Shown here one piece after another: positions 33,824 to 40,634 of a stretch of 64,000 nt of DNA. The position numbers and the translations under genes are program-made. The stretch lies in NCBI GenBank assembly GCA_016929905.1, contig JAFGHX010000447.1, positions 1 to 64,000 of the forward strand, given 5' to 3'. The DNA comes from Kiritimatiellia bacterium. Lineage in GTDB: Bacteria > Verrucomicrobiota > Kiritimatiellia > JAFGHX01. The notes below the pieces were generated by a model. It ran no database searches. It was not told where the DNA came from and saw only the letters and a list, made by a program, of their open reading frames with translations. Numbering within the stretch: the stretch's first letter is position 1; each line of letters opens with the position of its first letter.

Positions 33824-34062
33824 TAATCGTCGCCCGTCATCGTAAACCGGGCCCCACGGCCTGAGCGTGAACGTTGAGCCTGTCGAAAAAGCCCGCGGCC
33901 GGCACAGAGGCCGGCCATCCATGAGGCAAAGACGCTACATGTTGTGAATTCGGAGGGCCCGGCTCCGTCCGGGCCGGAGCACGCGTCTTTTTCGACAGAC
34001 TCGTTGCCCGTGAGCGGTTGACGATTAGGGCCGACGATTACGCGCGACGATTCAGAACGGCA
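33824..34062. repeat. Hairpin element bordered by inverted 12-bp arrays
   Basis: A hairpin with perfect arms TGTCGAAAAAG (33881-33891) and CTTTTTCGACA (33987-33997) is bordered on the left by TAATCGTCGCCC-type units and on the right by CGACGATTACGC-type units in the opposite orientation. It fills most of the gap between the M20 peptidase and the GntR-type regulator. No gene is seen in it. Confidence 0.7.
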
Positions 34063-34097
34063 AAGCTCGGCCAGTCAAATAATATCCAAAAAAACTC

Positions 34098-34126
34098 TTG
34101 ACATTTAGTCCTTCTATCCTTAATAG
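34098..34126 (+). promoter_or_regulatory. Strong sigma-70-type promoter for the GntR/LacI-type regulator
   Basis: TTGACA at 34098-34103 and TAATAG at 34121-34126 with exactly 17 bp between. A GTCCT/AGGAC inverted repeat spans the -10, which could be the autoregulatory operator. The predicted start is near 34133, giving a leader of about 37 bases. Confidence 0.85.
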
Positions 34127-34169
34127 GACACTACATCATAAGCTTAGTAGCCTATTAGCACTACAGGAT

Positions 34170-35180
34170 ATGACTCCACTGCCGAAACATCTGCAGGTGC
34201 GGCAAGGTGTGCTGAATCTGATCGCACACCGGAATCTGGGCACAGGTGCAAAGCTGCCGAACGAGCAGCGGCTGTCGCAGACGTTCGGAGTGAGCCTCAT
34301 CACCATGCGCCGCGCGCTGGCCGATCTGCAGGACTGCGGGGTCCTTCAGCGGGTCCACGGCAAAGGGACCTTTGTGCGCGCCACGCAGTTCAGGGACGCG
34401 CCGGCGCTCGGAACGGTGGCCTTCCTCCTGGTCGCCAACGGGCAGGAATCCTGCGAGAAGCTGGCCGGCGACGTGCGCCAGGCACTGGCCACTCGGCGGC
34501 ACCGGCTGGAATGGATCGTAACCGCCGATCAACCGGACCGGTTCGTCACGGATTCGTTGTCGGGCGTATCGGGCGTGCTGCTCACCGGCGCGGTGAGCGA
34601 CGGATGGCTGGAACTTCTGCGCACGATGGCGATTCCGTTCGCCGTGATCGGCACCTACGACTTGCCGCCCGCGGTATGGCGGGCGGCGTATGACTGGGCG
34701 GCCGCCACGCGTCTGCTCGTGCAGCGCTTCGCCGAGACGGGCTTCCGGCGGATCGGCCTGATCAACAGCGCGCGCGGCTCGGCCCAGGCCCGCGAAATCC
34801 ACGAGGCGTACACCTCGACCCTCGCGGAACTCGGCCTGCAATACGCGCCCGAGCGCGTCCTCTGGGCCGGGCCCGGCGAACGCGACACGGGCATTCGCGC
34901 CTTCTACGAAGCGAACCCGCAGAGCTTCGACGGCCTGGTGGTGGAAGGCGACAGTCTCGATACGGCGCTGTCTTTCCTTTACAGCGAGTCGGCGCACCGC
35001 CCGGTACTCGGCTGCATCTGCGCCGATCCGCGCCTGGAACGCTCTTTGCCCAAGGTCCTGGAAGTCGGTTTCGAGGCCAACCTCGCGGCGCGCGCCGTGG
35101 ACGTGCTTTTCGGGGCGATGTCCGACACCCGCTCATCGCCGCAATGCGTGAAGGTACCACCCATACTCAGGCAACCATGA
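34170..35180 (+). CDS. GntR-type DNA-binding / LacI-type sensor regulator
   Basis: A 336-residue regulator. Residues 5-70 are a GntR winged helix (GTGAKLPNEQRLSQTFGVSLITMRRAL and HGKGTFVR). The rest is a periplasmic-binding-protein-like sensor of LacI type, with LGTVAFLLV, GVSGVLLTGAV, TGFRRIGLINSARGSAQ and FDGLVVEGDS. It is probably a sugar-responsive repressor. The ATG at 34170 has only a short AGGAT upstream. A strong promoter lies at 34098. The next gene on the same strand (35276) encodes a membrane protein coupled to a radical SAM enzyme, so the regulator may control that pair or itself. Confidence 0.87.
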   Translation: MTPLPKHLQVRQGVLNLIAHRNLGTGAKLPNEQRLSQTFGVSLITMRRALADLQDCGVLQRVHGKGTFVRATQFRDAPALGTVAFLLVANGQESCEKLAGDVRQALATRRHRLEWIVTADQPDRFVTDSLSGVSGVLLTGAVSDGWLELLRTMAIPFAVIGTYDLPPAVWRAAYDWAAATRLLVQRFAETGFRRIGLINSARGSAQAREIHEAYTSTLAELGLQYAPERVLWAGPGERDTGIRAFYEANPQSFDGLVVEGDSLDTALSFLYSESAHRPVLGCICADPRLERSLPKVLEVGFEANLAARAVDVLFGAMSDTRSSPQCVKVPPILRQP

Positions 35181-35185
35181 CCCAA

Positions 35186-35229
35186 AAAACTTGCTCGAGA
35201 ACTTACTCGAGAACTTACTCGAGAACCTA
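35186..35229. repeat. Array of 12-bp units (AACTTACTCGAG)
   Basis: Three to four tandem copies of AACTTACTCGAG between the regulator stop and the membrane protein gene. The unit matches that at 31813. The rest of the gap is short. Confidence 0.8.
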
Positions 35230-35275
35230 AAGCTTACGACAAGGATGAGCAAACGTGCAGACCGGGAGACACGCG

Positions 35276-35806
35276 ATGACTAAGCGCAAGAAGCGAATCC
35301 TTCGCATCAGGCCGGGCCACCTGGCCAACTTCTCCGGCGGGGCCGGCTACATGCCGTTCATCGTCATGTTCTCCGTGCCTGCCTCGTTCATCTGCACGCT
35401 CGTCGGCAACCTCATTCTCCACGTCAAAGCCCGGTCCTTCATCCGGCAGGAGGCCGGAGAGCCGCTCTGCACCCCGCGCGTCGAGCTGGGCGATTTCATG
35501 CGCTACGCCTGGAAACACCTCGGCGCCTGTGCCGCCCTCACGCTCCTGGCCGGCGCCGTCCTCTTCACGAAGGCCAACGCACTCGTCTACGGAAACGCCG
35601 TGGTCTACGCGCCGTTGACGTTCCTGTTCGCCGTCGGCCCGCTCGTGGCATGGGTGCTCTCCTCCCTGCTGCTCGTCCGCCTGATTGTCAGGCGCGGGCC
35701 GCGCCGAACCAACCTGCTCCTTTCCGTCACGGCCTACGCGGCGCTGCTCGGCGCCGGGCTCGGCCTCGTGGTTCTCATCGGCAGCGTAACGGAGGCAGGC
35801 CTATGA
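35276..35806 (+). CDS. Four-helix membrane protein coupled to a radical SAM enzyme
   Basis: A 176-residue protein I do not recognise. A basic N-terminus (MTKRKKRILRIRPGHLANF) leads into a Gly-rich SGGAGYMPF stretch. Four hydrophobic segments follow at roughly residues 29-48, 77-100, 105-135 and 145-172, so it is an integral membrane protein. It overlaps the start of the radical SAM/SPASM gene by four bases (ATGA), which implies coordinated, probably stoichiometric, production. The start at 35276 follows GGGAG; an ATG seven codons earlier lacks a site. The Gly-rich N-terminal motif could be a modified segment or simply a membrane-interface loop. It could equally be a transporter or anchor for the product. 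Confidence 0.7.
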   Translation: MTKRKKRILRIRPGHLANFSGGAGYMPFIVMFSVPASFICTLVGNLILHVKARSFIRQEAGEPLCTPRVELGDFMRYAWKHLGACAALTLLAGAVLFTKANALVYGNAVVYAPLTFLFAVGPLVAWVLSSLLLVRLIVRRGPRRTNLLLSVTAYAALLGAGLGLVVLIGSVTEAGL

Positions 35807-36909
35807 CCATGCAGACGATTCGAAAGGCGCGCCGCGAACGGTTCGGCGGCATCTTCTATTCCGAAAACCCCGGCTTCATGGCCTACGTGGACAACGAGAC
35901 GGCGGATTCGCTGGGACTCGCCGCGCGTGAGGACCTGCCCCCCGAGCTGCTGTCCGCGCCGCTCGACGTGCACTTGAGCGTCACCACGCGCTGCAATCGC
36001 CGCTGCAGCGGCTGCTATGCCGTCGGCCCGGCCACGCCGCGCAAGGACATGCCCTTGCCCCTGGCCAAGCGTATCGTCGACAACCTCGCCCGCCTGCAGG
36101 TGTTCACCGTCGCCATGGGCGGCGGCGAGCCGCTGGTCTATCCGCACGTGTTCGAGCTGGCCCACTACATCCGGAAAAAGCACATGGTGCCGAACATCAC
36201 GACCAACGGCGCGCTGATCGATGTCGCCGCCGCGCGCGAATGCCGCGTCTTCGGCAATGTCCACCTGAGCAGCCACGGCGCCTCGGACCTCGCCTGCCTC
36301 GAAGCCCCCTTCCGCTCCCTGCAGGAGTACGGCATCGTGCCGGGCCTCAACTTCCTGGTCTCCCGCGAGACCTTCGCCCAGATCCCGCGCGTCTTCGCCT
36401 GGTGCGCCCGGCACCGGATCCCGAAAGTGCTGCTGCTCAAGTACAAGGTCACCGTGAACAACGCCACGTTCACCGACCGGTTGCTGTCGCCGCGGCAGGA
36501 ATACGACTTCTATCCCCTGCTCAGAAGGGCCGCGCGCCGCTACAACGTCATGCCGATGATCGACTGCTCCTTCTTCCCCACCATCGCCCTGCACAGGCCG
36601 AGCGAAAGAGACCTGCGCTTCTTCGATGTGAACGGATGCCAGGGCGGCCGCATGTACCTGGCGGTGGATACCGAGGGGCGGTGCAAGCCCTGCTCGTTCT
36701 GTACGGTGCATCTGGGCGCAGCCGAAGACTTGACTCCGGCCACGTGGCAGACCGATCCCGTCCTCACCCGGTTCCGGGAAGAGCCGGCCCTCGCGCTCTG
36801 CCGCGAGTGCCCGTACCTCGAGCTGTGCAACGGCGGCTGCCGCCAGATGCGGAACCAGCCCTGCGCCATGAACGGCGCCCTCGCCGCACCACCCGCACGC
36901 AGCGCGTGA
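35803..36909 (+). CDS. Radical SAM/SPASM-domain enzyme (peptide-modification type)
   Basis: A 368-residue radical SAM protein. Cys64, Cys68 and Cys71 in TTRCNRRCSGCYAVG bind the SAM-reducing 4Fe-4S cluster, and VAMGGGEPL is the GGE motif. A C-terminal SPASM region carries further cysteines (CQGGRM, RCKPCSFC, CRECPYLELCNGGCR) for auxiliary clusters. Before the barrel an N-terminal stretch (FGGIFYSENPGFMAYVDN) resembles the PqqD-like peptide-recognition segment fused to some such enzymes. Members modify peptides or enzymes, including anaerobic sulfatase maturases and RiPP enzymes. It overlaps the membrane-protein gene by ATGA with GGAGG upstream. Although the genome has several sulfatases, its sequence and context do not specifically mark it as a sulfatase maturase. 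Confidence 0.85.
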   Translation: MTMQTIRKARRERFGGIFYSENPGFMAYVDNETADSLGLAAREDLPPELLSAPLDVHLSVTTRCNRRCSGCYAVGPATPRKDMPLPLAKRIVDNLARLQVFTVAMGGGEPLVYPHVFELAHYIRKKHMVPNITTNGALIDVAAARECRVFGNVHLSSHGASDLACLEAPFRSLQEYGIVPGLNFLVSRETFAQIPRVFAWCARHRIPKVLLLKYKVTVNNATFTDRLLSPRQEYDFYPLLRRAARRYNVMPMIDCSFFPTIALHRPSERDLRFFDVNGCQGGRMYLAVDTEGRCKPCSFCTVHLGAAEDLTPATWQTDPVLTRFREEPALALCRECPYLELCNGGCRQMRNQPCAMNGALAAPPARSA

Positions 36910-36940
36910 CCAACGCCCGCAGAACTTTCTGTGCCGCCGG

Positions 36941-37714
36941 CTACGCGGCGTCCGGCTTGCCGGTCTCACAGATCAAGGCTTCGCGAATCCGGAGGTGCTG
37001 GTCCGCGAAGGCTCCGTCTGTCCGGCGTCTCGGTCGCGGCAGATCGATTCGAAACTCCCGCACGATTCTGCCGGGCCGGGCAGACAGGATCGACACGCGG
37101 CTGCCCAGGACGACGGCTTCGTCAATGTTGTGCGTGACGAACAGTACGGTCATGCCGCCTTCCTGCCAAAGGTCGACGAGCGCCTGCTGCAAGTCGCGCC
37201 GGGTGGCGTCGTCAACCGCACCGAACGGCTCGTCCATGAGGAGCAGCTTCGGCTCCGTAGCCAGGGCCTGGGCGATGGCGGCGCGCTGGCGCATGCCGCC
37301 GGAGAGTTCGTGAGGATACGCTTGCTCAAACCCCGTCAGGCCGACTTTCGCCAGCAGGTTCGCGGCGATCGCCAACCGGTCCGCGCGCGGCGTGCCGCGC
37401 ATCTCGAGGCCGAACGTGACATTGCGAAGAAGCGTGCGCCAGGGAAACAGCGTATAGTGCTGAAAGACGCAGGGCATATTCCGGCCCGGCAACAGGCCGT
37501 TCGCGCGGCGGACTTCTCCCGCGTCGGGCGAATCGAGCCCCGCCACGATATTCAGAAGCGTGGTCTTGCCGCAACCGGTCGGTCCGATCAGCACGACGAA
37601 CTCGCCCGCGCCGACCGTCAAGTCAAGACCGTCGAGCGCGGCAACGCTGGAGCCGGCATCCGAACAGTAGGTCTTGCTCATGTGCGAGAGCTGCAGCATG
37701 GTGCGCGAGTCCAT
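36941..37714 (-). CDS. ABC transporter ATP-binding protein (NitT/TauT family)
   Basis: A 257-residue ATPase, cytoplasmic subunit of an importer. Walker A is LIGPTGCGKTT (about residues 42-52), the signature LSGGMRQR, and Walker B LLLMDEPFGAVD followed by the H-loop FVTHNIDEA. It resembles the nitrate/sulfonate/taurine ATPases. The start at 37714 lies four bases after the permease stop. It is the last gene of the minus-strand transporter set. The tail from about residue 215 is the usual FRIDLPRPR-type C-terminus. Confidence 0.92.
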   Translation of the reverse strand: MDSRTMLQLSHMSKTYCSDAGSSVAALDGLDLTVGAGEFVVLIGPTGCGKTTLLNIVAGLDSPDAGEVRRANGLLPGRNMPCVFQHYTLFPWRTLLRNVTFGLEMRGTPRADRLAIAANLLAKVGLTGFEQAYPHELSGGMRQRAAIAQALATEPKLLLMDEPFGAVDDATRRDLQQALVDLWQEGGMTVLFVTHNIDEAVVLGSRVSILSARPGRIVREFRIDLPRPRRRTDGAFADQHLRIREALICETGKPDAA

Positions 37715-37718
37715 TTCC

Positions 37719-38576
37719 TCAGAATTCCTTCCCGTGCCACGCGACAAGATGCCGGGTGGCGTGAAGCATCAGGTAGTTCAGCGACGCACCGATCGCGGCG
37801 ATGATGATCATGGCGGCGATCACCACATCCATCCCGGACTGATCCGAGGCATACATCAGCAGGTAGCCGATCCCGCTGTCGGCGCCCGGCAGCATCTCGG
37901 CGGCAATGATGACCATCCAGCACGTGGCGATGCCCTGCCGCAGGCCGGTGAGGATCATCGGCATCGCCGCCGGCAGGTAAACGTGCGCGAAGACCTGGCG
38001 TCGGCTGGCGCCGAGCGTCCAGGCCAGCGAGAGATAGTTGCGGCGCACGCCTGCGACTCCGTCGAGCGTGTTCACCACGATCGGGAAGAAGGCCCCCCAG
38101 AAAAGCACAAAGACCATTCCGATTTGAACCTGGTCGAAGACCGTATGGCTGAAACGGATCCCGAACAGTTGCGGAAGCGTCTGGAGCTTGAACACCGCAA
38201 TGGCGAACGGGATCCAGGCAATCGGGCAGAGCGGCCGCGCCAGTTCGACGATGGGCTCGATCAGGCCGCGCACGATGCGCACCGCCCCCATGAGCACGCC
38301 CAGGCCGATTCCGACCACGGCGGCCAGCAGGAACCCGATGGCCGCGCGCAGGAAACTGACACCGGCGTTACCGAACAGGGAACCGGAGGCGTAGTGGGCC
38401 CTGAGCGGATGGATCAGTTGCCCGACAACCCGCGTGACGGACGGCAGGATCCACGGCTGCTCCAGACGCACGGCCCCGACCTGCCAGACGATCAGGAGCA
38501 GGGGGACCATGACGGCCCAGCCCAGCACCTTATACGAACGCCGCCGCGCGCGCTTTGTCTGGCCGTCACTTGCCAA
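37719..38576 (-). CDS. ABC transporter permease (NitT/TauT family)
   Basis: A 285-residue inner-membrane permease with about six helices. The conserved EAA-type loop appears as LSLAWTLGASRRQVFAHVYLPAAMP. The start is TTG at 38576, eight bases after GAGGAA, and overlaps the substrate-binding protein stop by 11 bp, so translation is coupled. It would form the translocation pore for the substrate delivered by the upstream binding protein. A NitT/TauT-type system can move nitrate, sulfonates, taurine, pyrimidine precursors or other small anions. Specificity is not readable. Confidence 0.92.
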   Translation of the reverse strand: MASDGQTKRARRRSYKVLGWAVMVPLLLIVWQVGAVRLEQPWILPSVTRVVGQLIHPLRAHYASGSLFGNAGVSFLRAAIGFLLAAVVGIGLGVLMGAVRIVRGLIEPIVELARPLCPIAWIPFAIAVFKLQTLPQLFGIRFSHTVFDQVQIGMVFVLFWGAFFPIVVNTLDGVAGVRRNYLSLAWTLGASRRQVFAHVYLPAAMPMILTGLRQGIATCWMVIIAAEMLPGADSGIGYLLMYASDQSGMDVVIAAMIIIAAIGASLNYLMLHATRHLVAWHGKEF

Positions 38577-39708
38577 GCCGTTTCCTCGCCTTCTCCAATA
38601 GCGACAGGTCGTAGGCCAACCGCGCCGCCTCGGGTTCCGTCGCCGTCTTCAGCTTGCCGCTCAATGCGTCGAGACCCTGCATGGCCTTGAGCCAGGTGGC
38701 CATGCATTGGCGCCACGCGTCGTCCGCGTCCATCGCATACCCGCTCGTCGGAATGCTGTTGCGCTCGACCGCCTCGCTCATGCCGATCCAGCGGCACGCC
38801 GTCTGGACGGCGGAGTCCAGATCGCCGTTGATGAGATCGGTGGCCTGCAGGCACAGGACCAGAAGGCCTGTAATCGCTTCCGCCTTGTCTCGCAAGGCCG
38901 CTTCATGCGCCGCGATGCAGCAGCAGGGGTGATTCCTGAACGTGCCCGGGGGCAGGGTTTCGAGATCGCAGACGACTTTCAGAATCTTCTGCTCCAGCCC
39001 AACGGCCGGGAACGGGTTGTTGCCCACGTAGCCGTCGATCAGCCCTGCGGCAAGGGACGGGTTGAGCTTGCCGCCGTCCTTCACATTGACCATATGCACT
39101 TTCACGTCGGCTTTCGAGGCGTCGCCGGTGAACGAAAGGCCTTCGTGTCTCAGCGCCTCTTCGAACACCAGTTTGGCACACGCGATCGGCGCCTTGTATC
39201 CGATTCGGACCGGCACGTCCGCTCGCTTGAGGAAGCCGACGAACTCCTGCCACGACTCGGCAGGGAAGTCCGGCCGCACGACGAGCATGTCCCCCCTGGC
39301 GTGCAGCGGCGATATGAGTTTTACCGGTGCGCCCTGATCCGCGGCGGCGAGCACCGGCGCGACGCCGCCGAACCCGATATCGATGATGCCCTGCGCCAAG
39401 GCCGTCGGCATCTTCGATCCGCCGCCCACTCGCACGATTTCCACATCGGCGACTTGGCGCTCACCGTCATACAGCGTGTAAAACTTCTGGTCCTTGACCG
39501 CCTTCAGATTTAGTCCTGTGGCTTTCGCGAACGTCTCGGCGTTGTCCGCGGCGACGAACATCGCCAGTTGATGGTCGTGCCAGACGTGGCCGACCTTGAT
39601 GCTTACCGGGGCAGGCTCGGCCTCCGCCTGACCCGTGAGAGAGGGTGTCATGAAACCGCAACACAGGGCGACCGCGCCCAGGCCGACACGGACCGACATT
39701 CTTCGCAT
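38566..39708 (-). CDS. ABC transporter substrate-binding protein (NMT1/SsuA-like)
   Basis: A 380-residue exported binding protein. Residues 1-31 form a signal peptide (LGAVALCCGFMTPSLTGQAEA). The mature domain has IKVGHVWHDHQLAMFVAADN, VEIVRVGGGSKMPTALAQG and IDIGFGGVAPVLAAADQGA, like sulfonate/nitrate binding proteins. It carries a CCC run (HPCCCIAAH), which is unusual and could matter if the ligand is a metal or metal complex, though this is speculative. The start at 39708 has GGAGATTTG. A 213-bp gap with a nine-codon frame separates it from the scaffold gene, yet the strand and order suggest one operon with the MrpORP genes. Confidence 0.87.
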   Translation of the reverse strand: MRRMSVRVGLGAVALCCGFMTPSLTGQAEAEPAPVSIKVGHVWHDHQLAMFVAADNAETFAKATGLNLKAVKDQKFYTLYDGERQVADVEIVRVGGGSKMPTALAQGIIDIGFGGVAPVLAAADQGAPVKLISPLHARGDMLVVRPDFPAESWQEFVGFLKRADVPVRIGYKAPIACAKLVFEEALRHEGLSFTGDASKADVKVHMVNVKDGGKLNPSLAAGLIDGYVGNNPFPAVGLEQKILKVVCDLETLPPGTFRNHPCCCIAAHEAALRDKAEAITGLLVLCLQATDLINGDLDSAVQTACRWIGMSEAVERNSIPTSGYAMDADDAWRQCMATWLKAMQGLDALSGKLKTATEPEAARLAYDLSLLEKARKRLGK

Positions 39709-39879
39709 GGCAAATCTCCAAGAATCTCTACGCCTGACTGAAATTCCGGGGGAAGACGACGGCGCGCTGTCTGTTCAGCGGTGTCGGGCGGGAAGGCGGC
39801 GATACAAGGGTGCCTCGCCGTCTTCGGCCGCCGCGCGCTGGACGGACGCGCACACGGCACGTCCTGCCGAACGACCGCC

Positions 39880-39921
39880 TCATCTGTACGGGAACGGGAC
39901 GAAGCCCATTGTATCACCTCC
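39880..39921 (-). other. Nine-codon mini-ORF with near-perfect Shine-Dalgarno
   Basis: Directly after the scaffold stop, GGAGGTGATA precedes ATG at 39909, which encodes only MGFVPFPYR before a stop at 39880. The remaining 170 bp to the binding-protein gene is GC-rich with no obvious gene. This may be a regulatory upstream frame or the remnant of a lost gene. Confidence 0.45.
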
Positions 39922-40308
39922 TTACGGTCTCAACAGGTAGTCCGCGATGGCACGGTAGAGCGTGCTCACCGCCAGAATGGCACAGTGTCGCCCCTCTTCG
40001 GGCACGCACTGGCCTGAATCGAGAATCTCTTTCGGGTTGATGGCCAGGGCGTCTTCGACGCTCCTGCCTTTCGCCCGCTCGGCAACGGCCCGGCCGCAAA
40101 TCCGGGTGTGGAGGCAGCCGCGCGTGTGGTATTTCGCATCCCGGATGACGCCGTCTTCGATGTACAGGTAGAACTCCATTTCATCGCCGCACGGCCCCTG
40201 CAGAATAGCCGCAGCCGTGGGATCATTCATACGGCCAAAATACCCGTTGCCCGCCTGTTGGCGATCGGAAAGGAACGCATCGATTCTCGGTATGTCTTCC
40301 TGCGTCAT
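39922..40308 (-). CDS. IscU/NifU-N-type iron-sulfur scaffold-like protein
   Basis: A 128-residue protein of the IscU/NifU N-terminal family. The three scaffold cysteine positions are Cys40 in QGPCGDEMEFYL, Cys65 in HTRGCLHTRICG and Cys109 in GRHCAILAVSTLY, equivalent to the three conserved IscU cysteines. Cys71 and Cys101 are additional. It would assemble or carry Fe-S clusters in the cytoplasm. It overlaps the TrmO-like gene stop by ATGA. In this operon it probably feeds clusters to the Mrp carrier and NifX-like proteins. No cysteine desulfurase gene is adjacent. Confidence 0.85.
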   Translation of the reverse strand: MTQEDIPRIDAFLSDRQQAGNGYFGRMNDPTAAAILQGPCGDEMEFYLYIEDGVIRDAKYHTRGCLHTRICGRAVAERAKGRSVEDALAINPKEILDSGQCVPEEGRHCAILAVSTLYRAIADYLLRP

Positions 40309-40616
40309 GGAGCAGACTCCTCTGGCGATTTGCGGACCGCCTTCTCCGGAATGTCGCCGGCGGCGAAGTGCTTCTCGATCCAGCCGCACTCGGCATCGGT
40401 GAAGCAGTCAAAATGCGGGACATACGGCTTGATATCGACAAGCAGACTGGCCTGCGTGAAGCCGTCGAGGTCCTTCAGCCCGGGTTCATAGCCGCTATCG
40501 GCCTCCAGCCACCCTTTCGCATCGGCCTTGAATCTGCCCTGGATGGGGATGTCGGCGTGGTCGCGGTACGGGGTATGAATGACGCCGATGGGTCTGACGT
40601 CGATCGGTTCCGTCAT
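40305..40616 (-). CDS. TrmO (TsaA)-like protein lacking its central segment
   Basis: A 103-residue protein matching the two ends of the TrmO/TsaA family, SAM-dependent tRNA m6t6A methyltransferases. The N-terminal IGVIHTPYRDHADIPIQGRF and GLKDLDGFTQ segments run straight into LVDIKPYVPHFD, which normally lies some 55 residues further on. The RAPxRPNPIGLS-type core that binds SAM is absent. The reading frame is clean and the gene is coupled on both sides (overlap with the scaffold, 18 bp from MrpORP), so it is probably expressed, but tRNA methylation is unlikely. It may be a repurposed or decaying protein. Confidence 0.75.
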   Translation of the reverse strand: MTEPIDVRPIGVIHTPYRDHADIPIQGRFKADAKGWLEADSGYEPGLKDLDGFTQASLLVDIKPYVPHFDCFTDAECGWIEKHFAAGDIPEKAVRKSPEESAP

Positions 40617-40634
40617 CGAGAACCCTTTCGCCGG

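Noticed and set aside
39709-39921. Metabolite riboswitch before the ABC transporter
   Set aside because: The gap is GC-rich but I could not match any known riboswitch core by eye.
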